Source: Terracoccus sp. 273MFTsu3.1 (GTDB lineage: Bacteria > Actinomycetota > Actinomycetes > Actinomycetales > Dermatophilaceae). Taken from it: a stretch of 64,000 nucleotides of DNA. Under the pieces are notes generated by a model. The model was not told the DNA's origin and ran no database searches. It saw only the letters and a list, made by a program, of their open reading frames with translations. The stretch lies in contig NZ_KB911822.1 in the NCBI RefSeq assembly GCF_000383675.1, forward strand, positions 372,001 to 436,000. The letters run 5' to 3'. Shown here one piece after another: positions 1 to 8,891 of the stretch (positions are counted from its first letter, which is position 1; each line of letters starts with the position of its first letter). The position numbers were made by a program, and so were the translations under genes.

Positions 1-153
1 CGCCATCGGCCGGGTCACGTCGGCAGCCGCCTGGTCGGCGACGCCGAAGCGCCTCCACACCTCGGGGCGGGTCCAGCCGACGCTCTCCATCCAGAAGATG
101 AAGAAGTGCAGCAGTGCGGCCAGCCCGACGAACACGCTCGCGGCGATCCTCAT
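1..153 (-). CDS. DUF1304 family membrane protein, N-terminal part (runs off the window)
   Basis: The reverse strand reads from an ATG at 153 to the window edge without a stop. The visible 51 residues start MRIAASVFVGLAALLHFFIF and continue with WTRPEVWRRFGV. A first hydrophobic helix followed by a short WTRP-type loop is typical of the small four-helix DUF1304 proteins, whose function is unknown. It starts 42 bp after the sbcC stop on the same strand, so it may be the third gene of the sbcD-sbcC transcript. The C-terminal part is not in the window. The family call is from memory of the N-terminal pattern. Confidence 0.6.
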   Translation of the reverse strand, partial: MRIAASVFVGLAALLHFFIFWMESVGWTRPEVWRRFGVADQAAADVTRPMA

Positions 154-194
154 GCTCGGATCGTAGGCCCCCTCGACTGGCAGGCGGTGGGCTG

Positions 195-3188
195 TCAGGC
201 GGTGATGCGCAGGGTGCTCGTGCGGTCGGGCTTGACGAGCACCTCGATGCGGTCGGCGACCCGCGACTTCAGCTCGGTGACGTGGCTGACGATGCCGACG
301 GTGCGGCCCCCCTCACGCAACCCCTCGAGGGTGTGCATGACGTCGTCGAGCACGTCGGGGTCGAGGGTGCCGAAGCCTTCGTCGACGAAGAGCGTGCCGA
401 GGTCGACGCCGCCGGACTCGGCACGCACGACCTCGGCCAGGGCGAGGGCGAGCGACAGCGAGACGTAGAAGGTCTCTCCTCCGGAGAGGGTGCCGACCTC
501 GCGGACCTGGTTGGTGTGCATGTCGTGGACGCGCACCCCGAGCCCCGACTTGGCGTTGCCCTTCTTGGCGTCGGTGTGCTCGAGCGTGTAGCGCCCGCCG
601 GAGAAGCGGCCGAGCTCGGTGTTGGCCGCCGACAGCACCTCGGTGAAGCGCCGGATGAGGACGTACTTCGCGAGGTCGAGGTTCAGCTGGTTGTCGCCGT
701 TGCCCGCGACGAGCTGGCCGACCCGCACGGCATCGGCGGTCGAGGCGATGACGGCGGCGTTGCGGGCCATGGCCTCGCGGATGTCGGTCACCCGTCGCTT
801 GGTGCGCGTCACCTGGTCACGGAGGCTCCCGTGCTCGTTGCTCGCGGCCTCCATGTCCTTCTTCGCGGCAGCGGCCAGGGCCTCGAGCTGCTCGATGTCG
901 TCGAAGAGGGCGTCGAGCTGGACGTCGGCGAGCTCGGGCCCGGTGAGCCCGGCCCGCACCTGGGTGCACGCTCGCTCGAACTCCGCGATCTCCTGCGTCT
1001 TGGCGTTGATCCACTCGGCGCCGCGGTCGGCCGCCATCCACTCGGCGACGTCGGCGAAGCCGAACTGCGCCAGGTCGGCATCGCGCGCCGCGGTGTCCTC
1101 GGCGACGGACGAGGCGGCGACGTCGCGCTGCCCGAGAGCGTCGACGAGGGCGTCGATGCGTGCGGCGCCGGCGACGAGGGCGTCGCGTCGCGCGGTCACG
1201 GTGGGGTGGCCGTCGCGGGCCTGCTCGACGACGGCGGTCTCCTCGGCGATGCGACCGTCGAGGTCGACGACGGACTGCTCGGTGCGCGCGAGCTCCGCAC
1301 CGAGCCGCGCCGCCTCGGCCGTGAGGGCGTCGACGCGGCCGCGCAGCTCGGTCACCCGCGTCACCCCGGCGCCGACGTCGGCCCGGGCCTGCACCGAGGC
1401 CGTGAGCTCGTGCGCCGCCGCCTCGGCCCGGGCGCGGGCCTCGGTCACGTCGAGACCGTCGCACCGTGCCGCGAGCTCGCGCACCTCTGACCGGAGGGCC
1501 GCGAGGCCCTCCGCGGCGGCGGCGGCCTGCTCGCGCAGCCGGCCGACGCGGGACTCCTCGGCGTCGATCTGCTCGGGGGTGACCGCGTCGAGGGTCGGGT
1601 GGGCAGGAGAGGGGTGCTCGACGGACCCGCACACCGGACAGGCGTCACCGTCGACGAGCGAGAGCCCGAGCTCGCCGGCGATGCCGTCGATGCGAGCCCG
1701 GCGCAGCCCCGCGAGCGACGACTCGGCTGCCGCCACGGTGCCCAGCGCCTCGGTCGCGGCCGACTCGGCTCGCGGCACCCGGGCCACCGCGGCCGCGTGG
1801 GCCATCGATGCCTCGAGTCGCACCTTCGCCCGCTCGCCCTCGGCAGCGCGCCCGTCGAGCAGCGCCGCCAGCCGGCGTGCCTCGGTGAGCGCCGCCTCGT
1901 GGGTGGCGATGGTCGCGGGGAGGGCCCCGAGCTCGGTCGCCACCGATGCCACCGACCGGCGGGTGCTGTCGAGCCGCTCGCGCAGCCGTGCCAGCTCCGC
2001 GATGCGGCCGGCGAGCGCGCCCTCGAGCGCGATCGCACCGGTGAGGGAGCCGACGACCTCACGGGCCTGGGCGGCGGCCTCGCGCAGACCAGCCGGTCCG
2101 CGGTCGCGCAGCGCCGGGTCGACGCGGGCGCGAGCCTGCGTCAGGGCTGCCTCGGCGCGCTTGAGCGTCGCCTCGGACTGGGCCAGGGTGCGCACGGCAC
2201 CGGCCACGGGGCGGGCCTGGCGTGCCCGGGCCACCTCCTCACCGAGCTGCTGGAAGACCACCGCCTGCTTGCCGAGGTCGTGCTCCTGCTGCTGGAGCTG
2301 GATGAGCCGTTCACGGCGCTGCATGCGCAGGCGGGCGTCGCTGACCATGTCGGCCATCTGCTTGTGCGTCTCGATGGCCTCTCGGCTCGCCTTGCCCGCG
2401 TGCCGCTCGCGCGTCGTCAGCTCGTCGACGACCTGGGCCAGCTCGGCGTCGAGGGACTCCGGCGTCGTGCGGCTCAGGTCCTCGAGCTCGTCGCGGCGCC
2501 CGGTCTCGAGCCCGGCCGACACCGCGAGGGCGTGCACCGCGAGCCGGATCTCGTCGACCGCGGACTGGCGAACGGCCTGCGCGGCCCGCCCGGCCTCGAC
2601 GATCTCGTCCTGGACCCGGCGGAAGAACGCCGTGCCGAAGACCTTCTCGAGGAGCTTGCCCTTGTCCTCGGACCGGGCGCGCAGGAACGTCGCGAACTCG
2701 CCCTGCGGCAGGATCACGGTCTGCACGAACTGGTCGCGGGTGAGCCCGACGGCCCGGGTGATCTCGTCGTCGCAGTCGCCGATGTTGGTCGACAGCAGCT
2801 CGCCGCCCTCGAGGTCGTCCGGTGTCTGGAGGCGCCACAGCTTGATCGTCGGCTGCTGCACCGTCGTGCCGTCGCCGCGCGACTTGGGTCGCTCGAAGCG
2901 AGGCGTGCGCTGGACGCGGTAGAGCCCTGACTGCGTCTCGAAGACGAGCACGACGACCGGCACGGTGCGCGGGTCGGCGTGGTGGGAGTGGATGCGCTCG
3001 ACGTCGGCCGAGGCCTGGGCGACCTTGCCGTAGAGCGCGAACGTGATGGCGTCGATGATCGTCGACTTGCCCGACCCGGTGGGCCCTTCGAGCAGGAAGA
3101 GCCCGGCGCGCCCGACGGTGGTGAAGTCGATGACCTCGGTGCCGGCGTATGGCCCGATGGCCGTCATCGACAGGTGGTGCAGCTGCAC
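195..3188 (-). CDS. sbcC: SbcC, ATPase subunit of the SbcCD double-strand DNA nuclease
   Basis: This 997-aa protein is an SMC/Rad50-like ATPase that works with SbcD to cut hairpins and blocked DNA ends. Walker A is GPTGSGKST at about residues 35-43. Long charged, alanine-rich coiled-coil segments follow and are split near residue 516 by the zinc-hook CPVCGS. The C-terminal head carries the signature LSGGE near residue 900 and the Walker B stretch LFVDEGFGTLD near 930. The length fits the family. The start is a GTG that lies one base after the sbcD stop, so the two genes are almost certainly translated together. Confidence 0.96.
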   Translation of the reverse strand: MQLHHLSMTAIGPYAGTEVIDFTTVGRAGLFLLEGPTGSGKSTIIDAITFALYGKVAQASADVERIHSHHADPRTVPVVVLVFETQSGLYRVQRTPRFERPKSRGDGTTVQQPTIKLWRLQTPDDLEGGELLSTNIGDCDDEITRAVGLTRDQFVQTVILPQGEFATFLRARSEDKGKLLEKVFGTAFFRRVQDEIVEAGRAAQAVRQSAVDEIRLAVHALAVSAGLETGRRDELEDLSRTTPESLDAELAQVVDELTTRERHAGKASREAIETHKQMADMVSDARLRMQRRERLIQLQQQEHDLGKQAVVFQQLGEEVARARQARPVAGAVRTLAQSEATLKRAEAALTQARARVDPALRDRGPAGLREAAAQAREVVGSLTGAIALEGALAGRIAELARLRERLDSTRRSVASVATELGALPATIATHEAALTEARRLAALLDGRAAEGERAKVRLEASMAHAAAVARVPRAESAATEALGTVAAAESSLAGLRRARIDGIAGELGLSLVDGDACPVCGSVEHPSPAHPTLDAVTPEQIDAEESRVGRLREQAAAAAEGLAALRSEVRELAARCDGLDVTEARARAEAAAHELTASVQARADVGAGVTRVTELRGRVDALTAEAARLGAELARTEQSVVDLDGRIAEETAVVEQARDGHPTVTARRDALVAGAARIDALVDALGQRDVAASSVAEDTAARDADLAQFGFADVAEWMAADRGAEWINAKTQEIAEFERACTQVRAGLTGPELADVQLDALFDDIEQLEALAAAAKKDMEAASNEHGSLRDQVTRTKRRVTDIREAMARNAAVIASTADAVRVGQLVAGNGDNQLNLDLAKYVLIRRFTEVLSAANTELGRFSGGRYTLEHTDAKKGNAKSGLGVRVHDMHTNQVREVGTLSGGETFYVSLSLALALAEVVRAESGGVDLGTLFVDEGFGTLDPDVLDDVMHTLEGLREGGRTVGIVSHVTELKSRVADRIEVLVKPDRTSTLRITA

Positions 3189-3189
3189 G

Positions 3190-4386
3190 TCACGCCACCT
3201 CCTGCGCCTCGGCCCGGTGCTGGGCCCTGACCGCGGCCTCGAAGCCGGCCTCGAAGACGTCCACCTCGCCGCCGCTCGCCTCGGTCTTGGTGACGTAGGC
3301 GATGAAGTCGGAGCCGAGCTCGCGGGGGTCGCGCTCGCTGACGACGGTCGTGCCGGCGCGGCCCCGGTCGATCGCGCCCTCGGGGTCGTGGAAGACCTGA
3401 AGGGCGTGCGGGAAGCGGGACTTGAGGCGGTCCATGAGCGAGTCGGGCCGCACCCGGTCGGTGACGGTGACGCGCACCCACGCGGCCTCGGCGCTCGCGA
3501 ACGCCGGCGACTCGAGCAGCTCGTCGAGGCGACCGCGCAGCGTCGCCATGGCGCGTGGCTGCACGATCTCGACCGGGGTCACGCGGGCCGGACCGGACGC
3601 GTCGAGGTCGACGAGGAGCACGACCTTCTCGTGCTCCTGCTCGGAGAAGGAGTAGCGCAGCGGTGACCCCGAGTAGCGGACGACGGAGCCGTCTGCGGAC
3701 TCCGGCGCCTGCGGCCCGTGGAGGTGTCCGAGCGCGGCGTAGTCGATGCCGGCGAAGACCGTGCCGGCCACCCGGTCGACGCCGCCGACCATGATCGAGC
3801 GCTCGGAGTCGCTCGGCTCGGCACCCGCCACGAACGCGTGGGCCAGCACGACCGACCGCACGCCCGGTCGGTCGGCGAGGTCGGCGCGGATGCGGTCGCA
3901 CGCCGCCCCCACGACGGCCTGGTGCGACCGGGGGAGCGGCTCGCCCCCTCCTGCCAGCGCAACGCGCGCGTGGTCGGGGTCGAGGTAGGGGATGCCGTAG
4001 ACCACGGCCTGCACGCCGTCGCTGCCCTCGAGCCGGACCGGGAGGTCGAGCTGGCCGAGGTCGGTGACCATGCGGATGCTGTCGCGGAAGAGGCCGGCGC
4101 CGTAGCCGAGGCGGATCGCCGAGTCGTGGTTGCCCGACGTGACGACGACCGTCGTGACGGCCGAGAGCCGGGACAGCGTCCACTCGAAGAGCTGGACCGA
4201 CTCGACGGGCGGCACACCGCGGTCGTAGACGTCGCCCGCGACGAGCACCGCGTCGACCGGAATGCCGTCGGGCGGGTCCTCGACGAGCTCGCAGATGCGC
4301 TCGAGCACGGCCGACTGCGCCTCGTGGAGGTTCACGCCGTGGAGCGTGCGCCCGAGGTGCCAGTCGGAGGTGTGGAGCAACCGCAT
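3190..4386 (-). CDS. sbcD: SbcD, Mre11-type nuclease subunit
   Basis: This 398-aa calcineurin-like phosphoesterase is the nuclease partner of SbcC. Metal-binding motifs appear in the expected order: TSDWHLG at the N-terminus, GDVYDRG, SGNHDS, then the histidines of LAHAF and GHLHGP. The frame stays open 36 codons upstream, but the ATG at 4386 gives the canonical MRLLHTSDWHLG start. It also sits exactly 12 nt after a TACCGT -10 box, which suggests a leaderless mRNA. It is the first gene of the sbcD-sbcC operon and diverges from the RibD-like gene. Confidence 0.95.
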   Translation of the reverse strand: MRLLHTSDWHLGRTLHGVNLHEAQSAVLERICELVEDPPDGIPVDAVLVAGDVYDRGVPPVESVQLFEWTLSRLSAVTTVVVTSGNHDSAIRLGYGAGLFRDSIRMVTDLGQLDLPVRLEGSDGVQAVVYGIPYLDPDHARVALAGGGEPLPRSHQAVVGAACDRIRADLADRPGVRSVVLAHAFVAGAEPSDSERSIMVGGVDRVAGTVFAGIDYAALGHLHGPQAPESADGSVVRYSGSPLRYSFSEQEHEKVVLLVDLDASGPARVTPVEIVQPRAMATLRGRLDELLESPAFASAEAAWVRVTVTDRVRPDSLMDRLKSRFPHALQVFHDPEGAIDRGRAGTTVVSERDPRELGSDFIAYVTKTEASGGEVDVFEAGFEAAVRAQHRAEAQEVA

Positions 4387-4392
4387 GCCACG

Positions 4393-4398
4393 ACGGTA
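4393..4398 (-). promoter_or_regulatory. -10 box of sbcD (leaderless type)
   Basis: TACCGT on the reverse strand begins 12 nt before the sbcD ATG, so transcription should start at or next to the start codon. No Shine-Dalgarno fits in the gap. The context CTACCGTCG-n4-CATG recurs upstream of other genes in this window. Confidence 0.55.
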
Positions 4399-4495
4399 GG
4401 TCCCCGCGCCGACACCCTCCCAGCCGACACCCCGGTGCCGCGCTCGGCCCTCGGCGAACGGTCGCGTCGCCCGCCTGACCGTCGGCGCCGGCACC

Positions 4496-4501
4496 TACCG
4501 T
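4496..4501 (+). promoter_or_regulatory. -10 box of the RibD-like gene (leaderless type)
   Basis: TACCGT begins 12 nt before the ATG at 4508, mirroring the sbcD promoter across the 121-bp divergent spacer. No ribosome binding site is visible. Confidence 0.55.
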
Positions 4502-4507
4502 GCCCGC

Positions 4508-5239
4508 ATGGAGACTCCCGGGCGTCCCCGCGTCGTCGTCTACAACCAGGTCAGCGTCGACGGGAAGGTCGTCGGCTTCGACACCCACCCCGACCGCTAC
4601 TACCGCCTCGGCTTCCGATGGTCGTGTGACGCGATCCTCATGGGCAGCACGACCGCCCTCGTCTTCGGGCCGCCGGAGACGAAGGAGGCCCAGCAGCACA
4701 CGCTCCCGCCGCCGCAGCTCCTGCCGGTCGTCCCCGGCTTCGAGACCCTGGTCACCGAGCCCCGTCCTCTCCTCGTCGTCCCCGACAGCCGTGGGGTCGT
4801 GCGCGGCTGGATCCACGCGCTGGCCCAGCCCTGGTACCGCGACGTCGTCGTCCTCGTCACCCGCCACACCCCGCCGGGCTACCTCCGGTACCTCGACCAC
4901 CGCGGCATCGAGCACGTCGAGGCCACCGACCCTGCGACCGACCGGGTGGACCTCGCGGCAGCTCTCGGCCACCTCGCGGCGACCCACGGCGTCCGCCACG
5001 TCCGCACCGACGGCGGCGGGGCCCTGACCGGCGCGCTCCTCGCCGCCGGCCTCGTCGACGAGATCGTCGTCCTGCTCGACCCGGTCGTCTCGAGCGACCC
5101 GGACGGTCAGCGGCTCGTCAGCCTGCCCCGCTCGGGCCCACCCGGCGGCATACCCCTGCGTCTGCGTGACGTCGAGAGCTTCGACGACGGCGCGCTCCTC
5201 CTGCGCTACGCCACCGTCTCGGGGGCGGGAACGTCATGA
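4508..5239 (+). CDS. RibD C-terminal domain / dihydrofolate reductase-like protein
   Basis: This 243-aa protein has the RibD_C fold signature of NADPH-dependent pyrimidine reductases. It starts RVVVYNQVSVDGKVVGF and has a DAILMGSTTA nucleotide-binding turn and a late GVRHVRTDGGGALTGALLAAGLVDEI segment typical of the family. There is no deaminase domain, so it is not a complete RibD. Stand-alone members reduce varied substrates, and its own substrate cannot be read here. It is monocistronic, starts leaderless at 4508 and ends in a perfect palindromic terminator. Confidence 0.8.
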   Translation: METPGRPRVVVYNQVSVDGKVVGFDTHPDRYYRLGFRWSCDAILMGSTTALVFGPPETKEAQQHTLPPPQLLPVVPGFETLVTEPRPLLVVPDSRGVVRGWIHALAQPWYRDVVVLVTRHTPPGYLRYLDHRGIEHVEATDPATDRVDLAAALGHLAATHGVRHVRTDGGGALTGALLAAGLVDEIVVLLDPVVSSDPDGQRLVSLPRSGPPGGIPLRLRDVESFDDGALLLRYATVSGAGTS

Positions 5240-5268
5240 GCCCGCCCTCCACGTGGAGGGCGGGCTCA
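5237..5268. terminator. bidirectional hairpin terminator
   Basis: A perfect 32-nt palindrome with 16-bp arms (TGAGCCCGCCCTCCAC and its complement) begins over the last bases of the RibD-like gene. It serves the convergent gene at 5297-5674 as well. There is no U-run, as usual in actinobacteria. Confidence 0.75.
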
Positions 5269-5296
5269 CGGCGTCCGTGCTCTGGGCGGTGCCGCC

Positions 5297-5674
5297 TCAG
5301 TCGGTCTTGATGAAGCTGAGCAGCATCGACACGAAGGTGATGATGAGGCCGCCGAAGACGGCGTCCCAGAAGAAGTGCTCGACGTGGAAGGGCAGGTCGA
5401 GCTTGCCGGCCAGCCACGACGTCAGCTCGAGCATCAGGGCGTTGACGATGAAGACGAAGAGCCCCAGCGTCAGGATGATGAGCGGCAGCGAGATCAGCTT
5501 GAGAATGGGCTTGATGAAGGTGTTGAGGATGCCGAAGATCAGGGCCACGAGGACGACGGTCCAGACGACCTGACCCGTCGTCCCGCCGCCGAAGGTGATG
5601 CCGGGGATGGCCCACGCGGCGATCCACAGGGCGATGGCGTTGATCACCGTCTGCAGCGCGAAGTTGAGGAGCAT
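5297..5674 (-). CDS. YvlD/phage holin family 4 superfamily membrane protein
   Basis: This 125-aa protein has four predicted helices and the PGI-x-GG pattern after the first helix (AAWAIPGITFGGG), typical of YvlD-like proteins (Pfam Phage_holin_4_2). These are chromosomal membrane proteins often linked to envelope stress and not phage lysis genes. The frame is open to 5704, but the ATG at 5674 gives the usual hydrophobic start MLLNFALQTVINAIALW and avoids overlapping the phosphofructokinase stop. The 4-bp gap suggests co-transcription with that gene. Confidence 0.8.
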   Translation of the reverse strand: MLLNFALQTVINAIALWIAAWAIPGITFGGGTTGQVVWTVVLVALIFGILNTFIKPILKLISLPLIILTLGLFVFIVNALMLELTSWLAGKLDLPFHVEHFFWDAVFGGLIITFVSMLLSFIKTD

Positions 5675-5678
5675 GCGC

Positions 5679-6767
5679 TCAGTGTTCCACGGGCGCAGGC
5701 GCATCGGCGGGAAGACCGGGGTGCTCGTCGCCGGGGATCCGCGGCTGGAACATCGCGTTGAGGCGCAGCAGGTCCGGCTCGACCATCTTCAGCGAGCCGA
5801 CGGCGTCGGCGAGCTGCACGCGCTCGATGCGGCCCTTCTGCAGCGCGACCATCTGGCCCCACGCGCCGTCGAGCGCGGCCTCGACCGCAGCCACGCCGAA
5901 GCGGGTGCCCAGGACGCGGTCGAACGCGACCGGCGAGCCGCCGCGCTGGATGTGGCCGAGCGCGGTCATCCGGCTCTCGATGCCGGTGCGGCCCTGGATC
6001 TCGCGGGCGAGGATCGAGCCGATGCCGCCGAGGATCTGGTGGCCGTACTTGTCGACCTCCGGCGCCGGGATGTCCATCGTGCCGGCCTTGGGCAGCGCGC
6101 CCTCGGCGACGACGACGATCGTCGCGAAGCGACCCTTCTTGTGCCGGTGGACGATCCGCTCGCACACCTCGTCGACGTCGAAGGGCTCCTCGGGCACGAG
6201 CGTGATCGCGGCGCCCCCGGCGAGGCCCGACCAGATCGCGATGTGGCCGACGTGCCGGCCCATGACCTCGACGACGAGGACGCGGTGGTGGCTCTCGGCG
6301 GTCGTGTGCAGCCGGTCGATGGCGTCGGTGCAGATCTGGACGGCGGTCTGGAAGCCGAACGTCATCTCCGTCAGGGAGATGTCGTTGTCGATCGTCTTGG
6401 GCACGCCGATGACGGGAAAACCGTTCTCGTGCAAGCGGTTGACGACACCCATCGAGCCCTCGCCGCCGATGCCGATGATGGCGTCGAGCCCGTGCCGGTC
6501 GTAGGCCTTGCGCACGCGCTTGAGGCCGTCCTCGTGGGCGAACGGCTGGTCGCGGCTCGTGCCGAGGATCGTGCCACCGAGGGGCAGGATGCCGCGGCAC
6601 CGGTCGACGTCGAGGATCTCGTAGTCGTTGTCCATGACCCCGCGCCACGCGTTGCGGAAGCCGATGACGGTGCTGTCGTACGTGACCTCGGCGGCGCGGG
6701 TCGCGCCCCGGATGACGGCGTTGAGGCCGGGACAGTCCCCGCCCCCGGTGAGGATGCCGATGCGCAT
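5679..6767 (-). CDS. pfkA: 6-phosphofructokinase (group III, probably ATP-dependent)
   Basis: This 362-aa enzyme phosphorylates fructose 6-phosphate in glycolysis. The N-terminus is MRIGILTGGGDCPGLNAVIRG. The nucleotide-binding motif reads GGEGSMG, and the catalytic loop is PKTIDNDI. The glycine after GGE, rather than aspartate, points to ATP and not pyrophosphate as phosphoryl donor. The lysine in PKTIDND is shared with the mixed group III that is common in actinobacteria. Donor specificity is inferred from these residues. No strong Shine-Dalgarno is seen. A TAGGCT box about 60 nt upstream may be the -10. Confidence 0.93.
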   Translation of the reverse strand: MRIGILTGGGDCPGLNAVIRGATRAAEVTYDSTVIGFRNAWRGVMDNDYEILDVDRCRGILPLGGTILGTSRDQPFAHEDGLKRVRKAYDRHGLDAIIGIGGEGSMGVVNRLHENGFPVIGVPKTIDNDISLTEMTFGFQTAVQICTDAIDRLHTTAESHHRVLVVEVMGRHVGHIAIWSGLAGGAAITLVPEEPFDVDEVCERIVHRHKKGRFATIVVVAEGALPKAGTMDIPAPEVDKYGHQILGGIGSILAREIQGRTGIESRMTALGHIQRGGSPVAFDRVLGTRFGVAAVEAALDGAWGQMVALQKGRIERVQLADAVGSLKMVEPDLLRLNAMFQPRIPGDEHPGLPADAPAPVEH

Positions 6768-6830
6768 GATCTGACTTTCGTGAGGCTGGGCATGAAGAAG
6801 ATGTCGAGGCGGCGGTGGCGCGACGATGTG

Positions 6831-6836
6831 AGCCTA
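6831..6836 (-). promoter_or_regulatory. possible -10 box of pfkA
   Basis: TAGGCT on the reverse strand lies in the 146-bp divergent spacer to hisC. It would give a 5' leader of roughly 55 nt. No convincing -35 is seen. Confidence 0.3.
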
Positions 6837-6901
6837 GCCACAGACCGGCGTCGCCGTCAGGAGAGCGTCCATGGGCCGGTCGCCCGCGTGGACACTGGCT
6901 C

Positions 6902-6907
6902 TACAGT
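6902..6907 (+). promoter_or_regulatory. -10 box of the HisC-type aminotransferase gene (leaderless type)
   Basis: TACAGT begins exactly 12 nt before the ATG at 6914, and no Shine-Dalgarno lies between them. Confidence 0.5.
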
Positions 6908-6913
6908 TCGGGT

Positions 6914-8071
6914 ATGAGCGACAGCCCTGAGACCGTCAGCGAGAGCGTGACCGAGAGCGCCACCCCGGAGGAGGCGTATGCCGCCGCGCAGGCGTCGGGC
7001 GCCACGGTGCGGCTCCGCGACGTGCTGGCCCAGATGCCCGACTACAAGCCCGGGAAGCCCGCGTCGGCACCCGCCGGCGTTGCGGCGTACAAGCTGTCGT
7101 CCAACGAGAACCCCTACGGTCCGCTCCCGTCGGTGCTCTCGGCGATCGACGACGCGGCTGCGACGGTGAACCGCTACCCGGACATGGCCGTCACGGCGCT
7201 GACCGAGCGCCTCGCGAAGGCGCTCGACGTTCCGGCCGAGTGCATCGCGACGGGCACCGGCTCGGTCGCGGTCCTCGCCCAGATCGTCAACGCCGCGTGC
7301 GACGCGGGTGACGAGGTCGTCTTCGCGTGGCGCTCGTTCGAGGCCTACCCGATCGTCACGCAGCTGGCCGGGGCGAAGCCCGTCATGGTCGGCCTCGACG
7401 AGCAGGCCCGCCACCGCCTCGACGCGATGTTCGCCGCGATCACCGGCCGCACCCGCGTCGTCCTCGTCTGCACTCCCAACAACCCGACCGGGCCGTGCGT
7501 CCACCAGGCCGAGCTCGAGGCCTTCCTCGACAAGGTCCCGAGCGACGTCATCGTCGTCGTCGACGAGGCCTACGTCGAGTTCGTCCGCAACCCCGACGCC
7601 GTGCGCGGGCTCGAGACGTGGCGCCACCGCCCCAACGTCGTCGTCCTGCGGACCTTCTCCAAGGCGTACGGCCTCGCCGGCCTCCGGGTGGGGTATGCCG
7701 TCGCGCACCCACCCGTCGCCGCCGCGCTCCGCAAGACGGCCACGCCCTTCGGCGTCAACTCGGTCGCGCAGGTGGCCGCCATCGCCTCGCTCGACGCGTT
7801 CGACGAGCTCAACGCGCGCGTCGAGTCGCTCGTCGCCGAGCGCGACCGGGTCGTCCGAGCCCTCGGCGACCAGGGCTGGAAGCTTCCGCAGTCCGATGCG
7901 AACTTCGTGTGGTTCCCGCTCGGCGCCGACTCGACGGCCTTCTCGCAGGCGTGTGCCGAGGCCGGCCTGACGGTGCGGCAGTACGGCGACGACGGCGTGC
8001 GCGTCACGATCGGAGAGGTGGACGCGAACTCGCGGCTCATCGAGGTCGCCGAACGCTTCGGGGCACGCTGA
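6914..8071 (+). CDS. hisC: histidinol-phosphate / aromatic amino acid aminotransferase
   Basis: This 385-aa class I/II PLP aminotransferase transfers the amino group of glutamate to imidazole-acetol phosphate or to aromatic 2-oxoacids. Evidence is KLSSNENPYGP near the N-terminus, CTPNNPTGP, the DEAYVEF aspartate motif and the PLP lysine in FSKAYGLAGLRVGYA near residue 246. The frame is open upstream to 6815. The ATG at 6914 is chosen because it begins a normal N-terminus and lies 12 nt from a -10 box. It stands alone, away from other his genes, so the Pat-type aromatic role is as likely as histidine synthesis. Confidence 0.88.
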   Translation: MSDSPETVSESVTESATPEEAYAAAQASGATVRLRDVLAQMPDYKPGKPASAPAGVAAYKLSSNENPYGPLPSVLSAIDDAAATVNRYPDMAVTALTERLAKALDVPAECIATGTGSVAVLAQIVNAACDAGDEVVFAWRSFEAYPIVTQLAGAKPVMVGLDEQARHRLDAMFAAITGRTRVVLVCTPNNPTGPCVHQAELEAFLDKVPSDVIVVVDEAYVEFVRNPDAVRGLETWRHRPNVVVLRTFSKAYGLAGLRVGYAVAHPPVAAALRKTATPFGVNSVAQVAAIASLDAFDELNARVESLVAERDRVVRALGDQGWKLPQSDANFVWFPLGADSTAFSQACAEAGLTVRQYGDDGVRVTIGEVDANSRLIEVAERFGAR

Positions 8072-8100
8072 CCGAGCCGATCGGGGCGACAATGGGCTGA

Positions 8101-8120
8101 GCCGCGCGATGTCGCGCGGC
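8101..8120. terminator. short perfect hairpin after hisC
   Basis: GCCGCGCGA and TCGCGCGGC are perfect 9-bp arms around a TG loop, 30 nt after the hisC stop. It is a candidate terminator that separates hisC from the membrane-protein cluster. Confidence 0.5.
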
Positions 8121-8153
8121 AGTCGGTGCGGGTCGTGGCGCGGGAGGTCGCGG

Positions 8154-8891
8154 ATGGGCACGGTGCGAGCGCGGCTCGCCGGTCGCGCGCTCAGCGGGGG
8201 CCTCGCGCTGCTCGGTGTCCTGCTCGTCGTGCCGTCGCTGTTCTCGCCGACCCGGGAGATGGCGGTCGCCGACCGCGAGCACGGCTCACTCCTGTCCCGC
8301 CAGTGGGAGTGGAGCTGGGGACGTGTCCGGGTGGCCGGTCTCGAGGGGGTCGAGCTGCGCGACCAGTGGAACCCGTTCGGCCTCGCCGTCCTCGTGGTGC
8401 TCCTCGTCGCGGGCCTGGCGGGAGTCGCGGTCTGGCTGGCCCGCCGGGTCACGTGGGGTCACGTGCTCGGGCTCGTCGCGGTCGGGCTGCTGACGGGCCG
8501 CGTCCTCACGACCGTGACCGACCGGCTCGGCCGATCGCTCGGCGAGGTCGACCAGGGGGCTGCCGGCCTCACGGTCCGGACGGAGATGACGCAGGCGGGG
8601 TCGTTCGAGACGGCCGCTGCGTGCGTGCTCGTGGTCGCACTCGTGCTCATGGGCGTGGCCGCGGCCCGGTCCAGGGGCGAGAGCGCCCTGCCGGCGGTGC
8701 TGGCCGGCACGCCGGCTGCCGGCCCTGCGGCTGCACGACCTCCGGCAGGTCGGGAAGGGGCGGCCGGACTGCGCCCTGCCGGTGAGCACCTGACGACCGC
8801 GCCGGTGTCGTTCGACGACTCAGGTCCCGCCGGTGCAAGCGGGGGGACGGACACGCCGGCGACGGCAGGCAAGCCGGGGAGGACGCCGTGA
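8154..8891 (+). CDS. membrane protein of a W-x-W-G paralog cluster, member 1
   Basis: I do not recognise this 245-aa protein. It has four predicted helices. After helix 1 comes an outside loop with SPT and later WEWSWGRVRV. Helices 2 and 3 follow, then a short loop, helix 4 and a soluble Pro/Ala/Gly-rich tail ending near VSFDDSGPAG. The next two genes share the loop motif and a related VGFSD tail motif. The start at 8154 is favoured over 8109 by a GGGAGG site just upstream. The GTGA stop/start overlap with the next gene shows translational coupling. Confidence 0.72.
   Translation: MGTVRARLAGRALSGGLALLGVLLVVPSLFSPTREMAVADREHGSLLSRQWEWSWGRVRVAGLEGVELRDQWNPFGLAVLVVLLVAGLAGVAVWLARRVTWGHVLGLVAVGLLTGRVLTTVTDRLGRSLGEVDQGAAGLTVRTEMTQAGSFETAAACVLVVALVLMGVAAARSRGESALPAVLAGTPAAGPAAARPPAGREGAAGLRPAGEHLTTAPVSFDDSGPAGASGGTDTPATAGKPGRTP

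Noticed and set aside
114-1490. Forward frames antisense to sbcC
   Set aside because: SbcC motifs in the reverse frame are unambiguous, and the forward frames lack any domain or ribosome site.
5297-5674. Prophage remnant, suggested by the phage holin family name
   Set aside because: YvlD-type proteins carry this Pfam name but are ordinary chromosomal membrane proteins. No other phage gene is nearby.
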